Shown in pieces: positions 1 through 9,859 of a stretch of 64,000 nucleotides of DNA. Source of the stretch: Lactobacillus amylovorus DSM 20531 (GTDB lineage: Bacteria > Bacillota > Bacilli > Lactobacillales > Lactobacillaceae); contig NZ_CP017706.1 in the NCBI RefSeq assembly GCF_002706375.1, positions 2,046,001 to 2,110,000 on the forward strand, given 5' to 3'. The first letter of the stretch is position 1; each line of letters opens with the position of its first letter. A model generated the notes under the pieces. It ran no database searches, was not told the DNA's origin, and saw nothing but the letters and a program-made list of their open reading frames with translations. The translations under genes and the position numbers were made by a program.

Positions 1-1506
1 ACTGATTACCATAATAAAACCGACTATGATGCACCCATCAGCTTAAGCCGAGTAAGCTCTGTAATTAAGTCAGAGAAGGAAAAATACGGTGCAGATCATG
101 TTGTAGTAACAGATGCTGGTGATTGCCTGCAAGGTTCTCCATTAGCTTCTTACACCCATTCAACGGGTGATTATAATGATTTGTTGAAGTTTACCGAAGC
201 ATACAACGCAGTTGGCTATGATGCACGCTGTCTTGGTAACCATGACTTCAACTTTGGTCTTGATTATTTAAGCTACTACGTTGATCAAAATAAGGCACCT
301 ATCATCAATGACAATATTTTGGATGCTGAAACCAACGTGCCATTCTTTGGCAAGGAATATGTCATCATCGAAAAGAATGGACTTAAGATTGGTATTCTAG
401 GGATTACCACGCAATATATTCCACATTGGGAACCAGCTAAAAATGTTGCCGGCTTAAAGTTTGCCTCCGCCTATGAAAAGATTAAGCATTATGCTAAGAT
501 TTTGCGTCCTCAAGTTGATGTCTTGGCTGTAATGTATCACGGCGGTTTTGAAAGTGACCCAGTAACAGGCAAGGCCACGGAACCTCATCGTGGTGAAAAT
601 GAGGGTTACAAGATTTTAACCGAGATTCCAGAAGTAGATGTCTTTTTAACTGGTCACCAACACCGTCGTTTGAATGTGGTAACTAAAGATACCGCAATCG
701 TGCAACCAGGTTACCGCGGCGAAGCAGTAGCAGAAGTAGTTTTGGATATTGATGATCAAACTAAGAAGATTACTAATATGACTACCAAGCTGATTGACAC
801 CAACGATTATGATCCAGATCCAGCAGTAGTAGAAAAAGTAGCTGATTTGGATAAGAGAACGCAAGAATGGCTCGATCAACCTATTGCTCACTTAAACAAG
901 TCTGCTCGAATTGAAAATGCGATGAAGGGCAGAATTGAAGGCGCACCATTCATTAATTTGATTCAACAGATGCAATTGTGGTTTACCAAAGCAGACGTTT
1001 CAGCTACTGCCGTAATGAGTGAGACTGCTAAAGGCTTTGATAAGACGGTTACGATGAGAGATATTTTACTTAACTACCCATATGCTAACCAATTATGCAG
1101 AGTGAAATTAACTGGTAAAGAGCTGCGTCATATTATTGAGCATAGTGCAGGATTTTTGAAGAAGGATAAAGATGGCAAGATTACCTTTATCGATCGCTGG
1201 ATTAAACCTAAGCCAATGCTTTATCACTTTGATGTCTTTTATCCTGTCGAATATGAAGCCAATTTATCTAAGCCGGAGGGTGAACGTTTAACTAAATTGA
1301 CTTTGCATGGCAAGCCAATTGAAGATGATCAGATTTATCACTTGGCCGTAAACAACTATCGTGCAATGGGCGGCGGCTTCTATCCGGAATACAGCATGGA
1401 TAAGATTGAAACAACCCTTGATAAGGATTACGTGCAAATGTTTAGCGAATACTTAACTCATGGCGATGTTCAAGTAGACACTAAGAAGAATTACAAGTTC
1501 TATTAA
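1..1506 (+). CDS. 5'-nucleotidase / 2',3'-cyclic phosphodiesterase family metallophosphatase, 5' end cut by window edge
   Basis: The reading frame is open from base 1, so the N-terminus lies outside the window; 501 residues are visible. The metallophosphoesterase domain shows TDAGDCLQGSP, GNHDFNFG, MYHGG and TGHQHRR, the metal-binding blocks of the 5'-nucleotidase/UshA family. The C-terminal half holds the substrate-binding 5'-nucleotidase domain, with LTGKELRHIIEHS and a glycine run in RAMGGGFYPEY. The family removes phosphate from nucleotides or 2',3'-cyclic nucleotides. Many members are secreted, but the signal region cannot be seen here. No LPXTG motif follows the domain. The exact substrate cannot be read from sequence. 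A hairpin terminator follows the stop. Confidence 0.9.
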   Translation, partial: TDYHNKTDYDAPISLSRVSSVIKSEKEKYGADHVVVTDAGDCLQGSPLASYTHSTGDYNDLLKFTEAYNAVGYDARCLGNHDFNFGLDYLSYYVDQNKAPIINDNILDAETNVPFFGKEYVIIEKNGLKIGILGITTQYIPHWEPAKNVAGLKFASAYEKIKHYAKILRPQVDVLAVMYHGGFESDPVTGKATEPHRGENEGYKILTEIPEVDVFLTGHQHRRLNVVTKDTAIVQPGYRGEAVAEVVLDIDDQTKKITNMTTKLIDTNDYDPDPAVVEKVADLDKRTQEWLDQPIAHLNKSARIENAMKGRIEGAPFINLIQQMQLWFTKADVSATAVMSETAKGFDKTVTMRDILLNYPYANQLCRVKLTGKELRHIIEHSAGFLKKDKDGKITFIDRWIKPKPMLYHFDVFYPVEYEANLSKPEGERLTKLTLHGKPIEDDQIYHLAVNNYRAMGGGFYPEYSMDKIETTLDKDYVQMFSEYLTHGDVQVDTKKNYKFY

Positions 1507-1512
1507 AAGACA

Positions 1513-1553
1513 AAAAAATACACGTTAGATAAATGATTCTCACGTGTATTTTT
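1513..1553. terminator. Bidirectional rho-independent terminator
   Basis: Arms 1513-1524 and 1542-1553 are complementary (AAAAATACACGT / ACGTGTATTTTT) around an 17-base loop, with A and T tracts on the outer sides. It lies between two convergent genes and can serve both. Confidence 0.8.
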
Positions 1554-1567
1554 GTTTAATTAATAAA

Positions 1568-1786
1568 TTATTTTAACTTGCTGTACTTACTATTATCTTT
1601 TTTTGTGTGAGCAGTAATGGTTGCAATAATTGCTGAGAAAAGAATACCAAAGATAACGCCAACAATGACACAGTTTTTCATGTCGGTTACGTTAAATGAA
1701 GCACTTTGGGTTAAAGGACCAGCAATAAAGCCTACAATAAACATGTAGATTACGCTCCATACGATTGTAATGATATATCGACCCAT
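1568..1786 (-). CDS. YjzD-like (DUF2929) small membrane protein
   Basis: A 72-residue protein with two hydrophobic segments (about residues 3-25 and 38-58) and a lysine-rich tail (TKKDNSKYSKLK). It resembles the small YjzD/DUF2929 proteins that often sit beside dnaE in lactobacilli; no function is established. The start is set at MGRYIIT because AGAAGGAA lies 7 bases upstream; an in-frame ATG 33 bases further upstream has no ribosome site. It is divergent from dnaE and shares a short intergenic region with it. Confidence 0.75.
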   Translation of the reverse strand: MGRYIITIVWSVIYMFIVGFIAGPLTQSASFNVTDMKNCVIVGVIFGILFSAIIATITAHTKKDNSKYSKLK

Positions 1787-1901
1787 ATTAATTCCTTCTT
1801 TCGTGTAGAATTTTATCAAAATCCGAAGCTAATTTCAAACTCGATTAATGCAATTTGGTATACTAAATTTAATACAAGTTTGGCGAAAGGTGGTTACTAT
1901 T

Positions 1902-4900
1902 ATGCAAATAGCTGCACTGCAAAATCTAAGCTCATTTACATTGCTAGATAGTCCAACCAAAGTGGCGGATTTGATTAAGACGGCCAAAGAAAAGGGCTAT
2001 AGTGCTGTAGGTTTGGCGGATATCAATGTAACGTATGGTTTAGTTAACTTCTATGAAATTGCTAAAAAAGAGGGGATTAAGCCACTTTTAGGGATCCAAA
2101 TTCGCTTAAATGGCTTGATTGATAGCACGCAAAAATATGATTTGCTGGTCTTTGCGAAAACTAATGCGGGCTATCATAATTTGTTGCGGCTTTCTAGTGC
2201 GATTAATTTGTTAACCGAAAATGGTCAAAACGATAAGATTTTAACCCTCAAAGAACTGACCAAATACTTAGATGATTTATTGGTAATTATTCCCGCTAAT
2301 ACTAGAAGTGAATTAGTCTATCTTTTTGAAACTAACCAGCAACTGGGCAGTGACTATTTGCGTGATTTAAAGAAAATTGTGCCTGACTTTTATCTTGGCG
2401 TTTATGCGGCCGAAAATGCTCAGGACTATCTCGATTATGTTCGCTCTTTAAGCAAGCAGTTCGATTTACAATTAGTTGCCGTTGAAGACAGCGAATATCT
2501 AAGACCGCGCGATCAATTTTTACAAAAGACTTTGCGGGCCATTCGCTCAGGTCAAAAGATGCAGGATATGGTGCCACTAGCTAAGCAAGACGGTTCGCAT
2601 TATATGGTTGATGCAGAACAGATGCTTGAAAGATACCATCGCTTTGATTTGGATGATGCGGTTAATAACACTGCTAAAATTGCCGAAAAATGCAATGCAG
2701 AAGTAATTTTTCAAAAGCCAGTTTTACCAAAATATCATCAAAATAAGTTTCCAACTTCTGAGGAGTATCTGCATTACTTAGCTCAGACAGGCCTGCAAGC
2801 AAGATTTGGGCAAGAAAAAATTCCGGCAGAATATCAAAAACGCCTCAACTATGAATTGCGAATTATTAATCAGATGGGCTTTGATGATTATTTCTTAATT
2901 GTTTGGGATGTCATCAATTATTGCCACCGCGTCAAAATTACAACGGGCCCTGGAAGAGGTTCCGCTTGTGGTTCGCTTGTCTCTTATTCATTAAGAATCA
3001 CAGAAGTAGACCCATTGAAATACCATTTATTGTTTGAACGTTTCTTAAACCCAGCTAGACATGAAATGCCTGATATCGACCTGGATATTCCTGATATTCA
3101 TCGAGATACGGTTATTAAATACATGTATCAAAAATATGGCATGGATCATGCGGCACAGATTCTTACTTTTGGTACTTTAGCTGCTAAGCAAGCCTTGCGT
3201 GATGTAGGCCGCGTTTTTGGTCTAACAATGGTTGAAGTTAATAAATGGGCCCGTGCTGTTCCGTTTTCTAAGGGAAAAATGACGTTAAAACAAGCCTACG
3301 AAGAATCACGTGAATTACGACTGCTTGTTGATGCCACAGAAGAAAATAAGCTGCTTTTCAGAACGGCAATGGCATTAGAGGGGTTGCCGCGACACTATTC
3401 AATTCACGCGGCCGGATTAGTCATTAGTGATGATTCGATTGCCGGAATTTCAGGCTTGCAAGCAGGTCCACTTGGCATCCCTGTTACTCAACAAACTAAG
3501 AAATATGTTGAATCTTTGGGTCTATTGAAAATTGACTTCTTAGGCTTGCGTAACTTAACTGTTTTGGGCAATATCTTAGACTTAGTGCGTAGTCAAGGAG
3601 TTAAGATAGATCCTAATAAGATCCCTTTGAATGACGCTAAGACATTAGAATTATTCCAACAAGGGAAAACTGATGCGATTTTCCAATTCGAATCTGAAGG
3701 AATCAGACGCGTTTTGCGTCAGCTTCATCCAGATAATTTTGAAGATCTTGTAGCGGTAAATGCTTTGTATCGTCCAGGTCCAATGCAAAATATTGATACG
3801 TTCGTTGCCAGAAAGAATGGCAAAGAAACAGTACGCTATCCTGATCCAAGTTTGAAGCAGATCCTGCAGCCAACTTACGGAATTTTGGTTTACCAGGAAC
3901 AAGTTATGCAAACGGCACAAATTCTGGCTGGATTTTCACTAGGAGAGGCCGACATTTTGCGCCGGGCTATGTCGAAGAAAAAGCAAGATGTCATTGAGCA
4001 GGAAAAGAGCAAATTTATTGCTGGTGTAGTTAAAAACGGGCACGCTAAAGAAGTAGGTGAGCGCGTTTACCATTACATTGAGCAGTTTGCCAATTATGGT
4101 TTTAACCGTTCTCACGCTGTGGCTTATACCAAGATCGCCTTTTGGCTAGCTTATCTTAAAGTACATTATCCAGCAGCTTTCTATACTGCAATGTTAAATT
4201 CTGCTACTTCGGCTAAGGCTCAGCAATATGTAATGCAGGCTCAAGAAGCAAATATTCGTGTTCTAACGCCTGATATCAACCACAGCCAATTGGAATACAC
4301 GTTGCAAAATAACAATATTTTAGTTGGCTTAAAGGCAATTAAAGGCTTGCGTGTAGACTTTGCCCAAGAAATTGCGGCTAATACTAAGCCGTATAAGTCA
4401 CTTAGTGATTTCTTGCGTAGAATAGATTCTAAATTTTTACAAATTGATGCCATTGAAGCCTTGATCATGGCAGGAGCATTCGATCAGATTGAGGATAACA
4501 GAAATGAATTGTTGGCTAACTGTAAGGATATTATTGCAAATGTGCAATTGACGGGGCAGAATATTTCATTATCTGAGATTTTGGGGGATGCACCACTGAA
4601 GCCAGCTGAAAAACCAACTAACGGTGAAAAAGCCGAAATGGAAGAAAAAGTTTTGGGCTTTGCTACGACAACAACGCCGCTGGTTGCCGTTCAAAAATAT
4701 GCGCAAAAGTTTAACGCCCTGCCTTTGAATCAGTTCCAGTTCAATGAATCAGGAATCGGTGTAGGCAAGTTAATGAGTCTTAAAAGAATTAGAACTAAGA
4801 ATGACAAGACGATGGCTTTTGCCAGTTTTGCCGATTCTTCAAGTCAGCAGGAGGTTATCATTTTTCCAGCTGCTTATGAAAAGTTTAACGATGTTCTGAA

Positions 4901-5009
4901 AATAGGCGATATTTATTTGCTTGGATTGCGGACGCAGGGCGATCGTTTTGATCAAAATAAAATGCAATATTTGTTAACTAATCTGCGAAAAGTAAACTTC
5001 AAAGACTAA
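1902..5009 (+). CDS. dnaE: DNA polymerase III subunit alpha, DnaE type
   Basis: A 1035-residue C-family DNA polymerase of the short Gram-positive DnaE type, which extends RNA primers at the replication fork next to PolC. The palm holds GPGRGSACGS near residue 350 and PDIDLDIP near residue 390, with catalytic aspartates; the finger region has ALYRPGPM and GFNRSHAVAYT, and an OB domain lies near the C-terminus. The N-terminal PHP domain is degenerate: the usual HxH metal motif before LLD is replaced (ALQNLSSFTLLDS) and TDH is ADI, so it cannot bind metal as active PHP domains do. The start at 1902 follows AAAGGTGG; an upstream ATG at 1848 has no ribosome site. Confidence 0.95.
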   Translation: MQIAALQNLSSFTLLDSPTKVADLIKTAKEKGYSAVGLADINVTYGLVNFYEIAKKEGIKPLLGIQIRLNGLIDSTQKYDLLVFAKTNAGYHNLLRLSSAINLLTENGQNDKILTLKELTKYLDDLLVIIPANTRSELVYLFETNQQLGSDYLRDLKKIVPDFYLGVYAAENAQDYLDYVRSLSKQFDLQLVAVEDSEYLRPRDQFLQKTLRAIRSGQKMQDMVPLAKQDGSHYMVDAEQMLERYHRFDLDDAVNNTAKIAEKCNAEVIFQKPVLPKYHQNKFPTSEEYLHYLAQTGLQARFGQEKIPAEYQKRLNYELRIINQMGFDDYFLIVWDVINYCHRVKITTGPGRGSACGSLVSYSLRITEVDPLKYHLLFERFLNPARHEMPDIDLDIPDIHRDTVIKYMYQKYGMDHAAQILTFGTLAAKQALRDVGRVFGLTMVEVNKWARAVPFSKGKMTLKQAYEESRELRLLVDATEENKLLFRTAMALEGLPRHYSIHAAGLVISDDSIAGISGLQAGPLGIPVTQQTKKYVESLGLLKIDFLGLRNLTVLGNILDLVRSQGVKIDPNKIPLNDAKTLELFQQGKTDAIFQFESEGIRRVLRQLHPDNFEDLVAVNALYRPGPMQNIDTFVARKNGKETVRYPDPSLKQILQPTYGILVYQEQVMQTAQILAGFSLGEADILRRAMSKKKQDVIEQEKSKFIAGVVKNGHAKEVGERVYHYIEQFANYGFNRSHAVAYTKIAFWLAYLKVHYPAAFYTAMLNSATSAKAQQYVMQAQEANIRVLTPDINHSQLEYTLQNNNILVGLKAIKGLRVDFAQEIAANTKPYKSLSDFLRRIDSKFLQIDAIEALIMAGAFDQIEDNRNELLANCKDIIANVQLTGQNISLSEILGDAPLKPAEKPTNGEKAEMEEKVLGFATTTTPLVAVQKYAQKFNALPLNQFQFNESGIGVGKLMSLKRIRTKNDKTMAFASFADSSSQQEVIIFPAAYEKFNDVLKIGDIYLLGLRTQGDRFDQNKMQYLLTNLRKVNFKD

Positions 5010-5134
5010 ATTTTGTTAAAAGAAGAACAATTATCGCAGATGAAAGTGCTATCAATTCGATTTTCGAAAATAAAGCTTAAATTAGCGCAATTTTTATGAG
5101 CTTTTTGAACCAAAAAATGTTAATATTTACTTGA

Positions 5135-5150
5135 TGTGAGAAATTACACA
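5135..5150 (+). promoter_or_regulatory. Candidate catabolite-responsive (cre-like) site upstream of pfkA
   Basis: TGTGAGAAATTACACA is an imperfect palindrome 25 bases before the pfkA start. It keeps the outer TG..A and CA positions of the CcpA operator consensus but has AA in place of the central CG, so it is a weak match. CcpA control of pfk-pyk is known in lactic acid bacteria; its use here is inferred. Confidence 0.3.
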
Positions 5151-5174
5151 AAATAATCATGATGAGGTGAATTC

Positions 5175-6137
5175 ATGAAACGGATTGGTATTTTAACTAG
5201 TGGTGGAGACGCCCCTGGCATGAATGCAGCAATTAGAGCTGTGACAAAGACTGCCATTCATCATGGCCTTGAAGTCTTTGGAATTCGTTACGGTTTCGCT
5301 GGTTTGGTTGCAGGTGACTTTGTTCCGCTAACTACGGAAAATGTTGACCACAAGATTAATGAAGGCGGTACATTCTTGTACAGTGCTCGTTTCCCTGAAT
5401 TTGCACAAGAAGAAGTGCAACAAAAGGGTGTAGAGCAATTGAAGAAGCACGGTATCGATGCAGTTATCGTTATTGGCGGTGACGGATCATACCACGGTGC
5501 TTTGGCCTTAACTCGCCACGGCGTAAACTCAGTTGGTTTGCCAGGAACTATCGACAACGATATTCCTTACACTGACTACACGATCGGCTTTGATTCTGCT
5601 TGTCGTACTGCTATGGACGCAATTGATAAGATTCGTGACACTGCAAGTAGTCACCACAGAGTATTCATTGTTAACGTAATGGGTCGTGAATGTGGTGATA
5701 TCGCTATGCGTGTTGGTGTTGCAAGCGGCGCAGATGCTATTGTAATTCCTGAACGTCCTTATGACATTAAGGAAATTGCAGAAACTCTTAAACGCGGATT
5801 TGCAGATGGCAAAGATCATGGTATCATTGTCTTAGCAGAAGGTGTCATGGCTGCCGATAAATTTAAGGATGAATTACTTAAATATGGTGACTTTGATGCC
5901 CGTGCTAATGTCCTTGCACATATGCAACGTGGTGGCTCACCTACTGTCACAGATAGAGTAAATGCTACTAAGATGGGTAACTATGCTGTTAAGTTGCTTC
6001 TTGATGGGAAGGGCGGTTTAGCTGTCGGCATCGAGAATAGCAAACTTGAAACCCACGACATTCTTGATTTGTTTGATGGTAAACACCAAGGCGACTATGC
6101 GCTTATGGATGTAAATGAAGAAATGACTAAATATTAA
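5175..6137 (+). CDS. pfkA: ATP-dependent 6-phosphofructokinase
   Basis: A 320-residue enzyme that phosphorylates fructose 6-phosphate to fructose 1,6-bisphosphate, the committed step of glycolysis; it acts as a cytoplasmic tetramer. The ATP-binding loop is [12 protein letters not shown] at the N-terminus, followed by GGDGSYHGA, and the catalytic block is [28 protein letters not shown] and HMQRGGSPT are further family signatures. Length is typical of bacterial Pfk. GAGGTG lies 7 bases before the ATG. The pyk gene follows 33 bases after the stop with no terminator, so the two are likely co-transcribed, as in other lactic acid bacteria. Confidence 0.97.
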   Translation: MKRIGILTSGGDAPGMNAAIRAVTKTAIHHGLEVFGIRYGFAGLVAGDFVPLTTENVDHKINEGGTFLYSARFPEFAQEEVQQKGVEQLKKHGIDAVIVIGGDGSYHGALALTRHGVNSVGLPGTIDNDIPYTDYTIGFDSACRTAMDAIDKIRDTASSHHRVFIVNVMGRECGDIAMRVGVASGADAIVIPERPYDIKEIAETLKRGFADGKDHGIIVLAEGVMAADKFKDELLKYGDFDARANVLAHMQRGGSPTVTDRVNATKMGNYAVKLLLDGKGGLAVGIENSKLETHDILDLFDGKHQGDYALMDVNEEMTKY

Positions 6138-6170
6138 TTTAGTTGATTTTTGGAGAGGATTTTTTTAATA

Positions 6171-7940
6171 ATGAAGAAAACTAAGATTGTTAGTACTTTA
6201 GGGCCAGCTTCAAACGATATTGAAACTATTACCGCTTTAGCAAAAGCTGGTGCAAACGTATTCCGTTTCAATTTCTCACACGGTGACCACCCAGAACACC
6301 TTGCTCGTATGAAGATGGTTCGTCAAGTGGAAAAGGATACTGGTTTGCTTCTTGGTATCGACCTTGACACTAAGGGTGCTGAAATCAGAACCACTGAACA
6401 AGAAGGTGGCAAGTTTACTATTAACACCGGTGACATGATCCGTGTATCAATGGATGCTACCAAGAAGGGTAACAAGGACATGATCCACGTTACCTACGAT
6501 GGTTTGTACGATGATACTCACGTTGGTGGTCACGTATTAATCGATGACGGTTTGGTTGACCTTTTGATCAAGGAAAAGGACGACTCAAAGAGAGAATTAG
6601 TTTGTGAAGCTCAAAACACTGGTGTTATCGGTTCAAAGAAGGGTGTTAACGCTCCTGGCGTTGAAATCCGCCTCCCAGGTATCACTGAAAAGGATACTGA
6701 CGACATCAAGTTCGGTTTGAAGTTCGGTATTAACTTCATTACTGCTTCATTTGCACGTAAAGCTCAAGATATCTTAGATATCCGTAAGCTTTGTGAAGAA
6801 GCAGGTGCAGACTACGTTAAGATCTTCCCTAAGATTGAATCACAAGAAGGTATTGACAACGCTGACGAAATCTTGCAAGTATCAGATGGTTTGATGGTTG
6901 CTCGTGGTGACATGGGTGTTGAAATTCCATTCATGGAAGTTCCATTTGTACAAAAGAGCTTAATCCGTAAGGCTAACGCACTTGGTAAGCCAGTTATCAC
7001 TGCTACCCAAATGCTTGACTCAATGCAAGAAAACCCACGTCCAACTCGTGCCGAAGTTTCAGACGTTGCTAACGCTGTTCTTGATGGTACTGACGCAACT
7101 ATGCTTTCAGGTGAATCAGCAAACGGTCTTTACCCAGTTAAGGCTGTTAAGGCTATGGCTGAAATTGACGAACGTACTGAAAAGCAAATGCTTAAGCGTA
7201 ACACTTTAGCACTTCAAAGATTCGAAGCTTACAAGGGTTCAAACGTAACCGAAGCTATTGGTGAATCAGTTGTACGTACTGCTCAAGAATTAGGTGTTAA
7301 GACTATCATTACTGCAACTAATTCAGGTTACACTGCACGTATGATTTCTAAATACCGTCCAAACGCAGACATCATTGCATTGACATTCGACGAAAAGATT
7401 CAACACTCATTAGGTATTGTTTGGGGCGTTCAACCAGTATTGACTGAAAAGCCTAAATCAACTGATGACATGTTTGAAGTAGCTGCTAAGGTAGCTAAGG
7501 AAAAGGGCTTTGTTAAGGATGGCGACCTTGTAATCATCGTTGCCGGTGTTCCAGTTGGTGACTCAGGTACTACTAACTTGATGAAGTTACAAATCATCGG
7601 TGACAAGCTTGTTCAAGGTTTAGGTGTTGGTAACGGTTCAGTTATCGGCAAGGCCGTTATAGCAAACTCAGCAGAAGAAGCTAACAGCAAGGTTAAGGAA
7701 GGCGACATCTTAGTTGCTAAGACTACTGACCCTGACTACAACCCAGCTATTAAGAAGGCTTCAGGCTTAGTTGTTGAAGCTTCAGGTTTAACTTCACACG
7801 CAGCAGTTATCGGCTTATCATTAGGTATCCCAGTTGTTGTTGGTGCTACTGACGCAACTTCAAAGATTTCTGATGGTTCAACTATTACTGTTGACGCTCG
7901 TCGTGGTGCTATCTACCAAGGCGAAATCTCAAACCTTTAA
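6171..7940 (+). CDS. pyk: Pyruvate kinase with C-terminal PEP-utilising domain
   Basis: A 589-residue pyruvate kinase that converts phosphoenolpyruvate and ADP to pyruvate and ATP. The N-terminal barrel starts KKTKIVSTLGPAS, carries FNFSHG and the active-site block KIFPKIESQEG with the catalytic lysine, then MVARGDMGVE. The last 110 residues form an extra PEP-utilising mobile domain (DILVAKTTDPDYNPA, GLTSHAAVIG), typical of Bacillus and Lactobacillus Pyk but absent from short forms. The start at 6171 lies 14 bases after GGAGAGG; an in-frame upstream ATG at 6150 has no ribosome site. Codon use is strongly biased to preferred codons, as expected of an abundant enzyme. Confidence 0.97.
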   Translation: MKKTKIVSTLGPASNDIETITALAKAGANVFRFNFSHGDHPEHLARMKMVRQVEKDTGLLLGIDLDTKGAEIRTTEQEGGKFTINTGDMIRVSMDATKKGNKDMIHVTYDGLYDDTHVGGHVLIDDGLVDLLIKEKDDSKRELVCEAQNTGVIGSKKGVNAPGVEIRLPGITEKDTDDIKFGLKFGINFITASFARKAQDILDIRKLCEEAGADYVKIFPKIESQEGIDNADEILQVSDGLMVARGDMGVEIPFMEVPFVQKSLIRKANALGKPVITATQMLDSMQENPRPTRAEVSDVANAVLDGTDATMLSGESANGLYPVKAVKAMAEIDERTEKQMLKRNTLALQRFEAYKGSNVTEAIGESVVRTAQELGVKTIITATNSGYTARMISKYRPNADIIALTFDEKIQHSLGIVWGVQPVLTEKPKSTDDMFEVAAKVAKEKGFVKDGDLVIIVAGVPVGDSGTTNLMKLQIIGDKLVQGLGVGNGSVIGKAVIANSAEEANSKVKEGDILVAKTTDPDYNPAIKKASGLVVEASGLTSHAAVIGLSLGIPVVVGATDATSKISDGSTITVDARRGAIYQGEISNL

Positions 7941-7971
7941 TTTAAGATATAAAAAATAAGATTAGCTAATC

Positions 7972-8004
7972 AAAAAATAGTCAGCATTCGAGCTGGCTAT
8001 TTTA
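7972..8004 (+). terminator. Rho-independent terminator of pfkA-pyk
   Basis: ATAGTCAGC and GCTGGCTAT pair around ATTCGA, with a T-rich tail ending near 8008. Confidence 0.8.
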
Positions 8005-8006
8005 TT

Positions 8007-8036
8007 TTGCTCAAATTTCACTTATACTTATATATA
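8007..8036 (+). promoter_or_regulatory. Candidate promoter for cvfB operon
   Basis: TTGCTC at 8007-8012 and TATATA at 8031-8036 are 18 bases apart, 29 bases before the cvfB start and just after the pyk terminator. Assigned by motif only. Confidence 0.45.
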
Positions 8037-8064
8037 AGAATATGTAAAGTAGGAGACGCTAAAT

Positions 8065-8955
8065 ATGCTTGGAACTGTTGAAAAAGGAAAAATTATTGAT
8101 GAAAATGAGAATGCTTATTATGTTCAGATCGATGGAATTACTTATGAACTAAAGAAGCATGAAATCACTCAGGATGATATTCCTAAAGTTGGTGATGAAA
8201 TTGAAGGCTTCATTTATGACAATAAGCATCATGATCGTGAAATGACGCAATTTTTACCGTTTGCTCAACCAGATCAATATGGCTGGGGGAAGGTCACTGA
8301 AGTAAGACCTGGTTTAGGTGTATTCGTCGATGTTGGCCTTCCTGATAAGGATGTTGTATTGTCAATGGATGATCTGCCACGCGAAAAGGAAAGATGGCCA
8401 CGCCGTGATGATCGTTTATTGGTTAGATTGGAAACAGACTACAAGGATCGAATTTGGGCAAAGCTTGCTGATGAAAACATTTTTGATCAATTAGCTGCCA
8501 ACTTCCCTAATAATATGAATAATCAAAATGTCTTTTGTACTGTTTATGCCAGTCGTGAAATTGGAGCCTTTGTTTTAACTGACGACTATTACTTGGGCTT
8601 TGTTCACGCTTCCCAAATGCCTCGTCCAATGCGTTTAGGCGAACAATTTAAGGGAAGAGTCATTGGTGTCAGCCAATATGGTCGTTTGAACCTGAGTGCT
8701 TTGCCTCGAGCATTTGAAGAAATTGACGACGATGCACAAATGATTTTGATGAGTTTGCGTAGACGTGAAACTAAGACTTTGCCTTTCTACGACAAGTCTG
8801 ATGCTCAAGAGATTAAATCTTACTTTGGTATTTCAAAGTCAGCCTTTAAGCGTGCTGTAGGTCACTTGCTTAAAGATGGCTTAATTGAAGAAAATAAAGA
8901 CGCAGGAACGATCACCTTGATTAAGGATCCAGAAGAGGATGTCGATGACGAATAA
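8065..8955 (+). CDS. cvfB: CvfB-family S1 RNA-binding protein
   Basis: A 296-residue protein of the CvfB/YitL family, which has three S1-type beta-barrel RNA-binding modules and a C-terminal winged helix. The S1 module is clear at GWGKVTEVRPGLGVFVDVGLPDKDVV (about residues 73-98), a second at VFCTVYASREIGAFVLT, a third at FKGRVIGVSQYGRLNLS. The winged helix is near KSYFGISKSAFKRAVGHLLKDGLI. In staphylococci CvfB affects virulence gene expression; in lactobacilli the role is not defined. AGGAGA lies 9 bases upstream of the ATG. The end overlaps the xerD start by 11 bases. Confidence 0.88.
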   Translation: MLGTVEKGKIIDENENAYYVQIDGITYELKKHEITQDDIPKVGDEIEGFIYDNKHHDREMTQFLPFAQPDQYGWGKVTEVRPGLGVFVDVGLPDKDVVLSMDDLPREKERWPRRDDRLLVRLETDYKDRIWAKLADENIFDQLAANFPNNMNNQNVFCTVYASREIGAFVLTDDYYLGFVHASQMPRPMRLGEQFKGRVIGVSQYGRLNLSALPRAFEEIDDDAQMILMSLRRRETKTLPFYDKSDAQEIKSYFGISKSAFKRAVGHLLKDGLIEENKDAGTITLIKDPEEDVDDE

Positions 8956-9850
8956 TGAGTTGCAGGATCAAATAGACGATTACTTACGCTTTAGCCAAGT
9001 TGAGCGAGGCTTGAGCACCAATACAATTAGTGCTTATCGACAAGACCTCGAAGAATATCTTTCTTTTATCAAAAAAGAGGGGATGTCTTCATGGCCAACA
9101 GAAGCTAGTGATGTTGATGCCTTTTTAGCTAGACAGCGTGATTTGAATAAGGCAACGAGTTCGATTAGTCGACTTATTTCGAGCATGCGTAAATTTTATC
9201 AATGGCTAGCAAGACAAAGTATTCAAAAGTTAAATCCAATGCTGGAAATTGATTTACCCAAAAAGGAGCGGCGTCTGCCAACTGCTTTGAGTCGAGAAGA
9301 AGTTAATCGTTTGTTAGAACAACCAGATGTAGAACAAAAATTGGGTCTGCGGAATCGTGCGATTTTGGAAACTTTGTATGCTACAGGAATGCGGGTTAGC
9401 GAATTGATTAATTTAGAATTACAAGATATCCATGAAGATCTTGGCTTAATTCGTGTTTTAGGAAAGGGATCAAAGGAAAGACTGATTCCAATTAGTCCTG
9501 TAGCATTGCACTGGATTGATAAGTATCAAAAGCAAGTTCGCGATCCACTAATTCTTAAATCTGGGAAAAATGATGAACATCTTTTCTTGAATAATCGTGG
9601 AGGAAAATTAACTAGGCAAGCTATTTGGCAAATGATTAAGAAATATTGTCAAATGGCAGGTATCACTAAAGATGTTACGCCTCACACTTTGCGTCATACG
9701 TTTGCGACGCATTTATTAGAAAATGGTGCAGATTTGAGAGTTGTGCAAGAGATTCTAGGTCACTCTGATATTAGTACCACTCAAATCTATACTAATTTGT
9801 CGCAAAAACATATTTTACAAGTGTATCAAAAGACTCATCCACGTCTTTAG
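8945..9850 (+). CDS. xerD: Tyrosine recombinase XerD
   Basis: A 301-residue site-specific recombinase that resolves chromosome dimers at dif together with XerC. The SAM-like N-terminal domain includes GLSTNTISAYRQDLEEYL. The catalytic domain has the first arginine in ATGMRVSEL, HTLRHTFATHLL, LGHSDISTTQIYTN with the nucleophilic tyrosine near the C-terminus. I set the start at 8945 because AGAGG is 6 bases upstream; an ATG at 8939 sits directly on that site. A second Xer protein at 30691 is the XerC partner, so the D/C assignment rests on similarity and on the neighbourhood (xerD next to scpAB is usual in lactobacilli). Confidence 0.9.
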   Translation: MTNNELQDQIDDYLRFSQVERGLSTNTISAYRQDLEEYLSFIKKEGMSSWPTEASDVDAFLARQRDLNKATSSISRLISSMRKFYQWLARQSIQKLNPMLEIDLPKKERRLPTALSREEVNRLLEQPDVEQKLGLRNRAILETLYATGMRVSELINLELQDIHEDLGLIRVLGKGSKERLIPISPVALHWIDKYQKQVRDPLILKSGKNDEHLFLNNRGGKLTRQAIWQMIKKYCQMAGITKDVTPHTLRHTFATHLLENGADLRVVQEILGHSDISTTQIYTNLSQKHILQVYQKTHPRL

Positions 9851-9859
9851 GTGAAAGTT

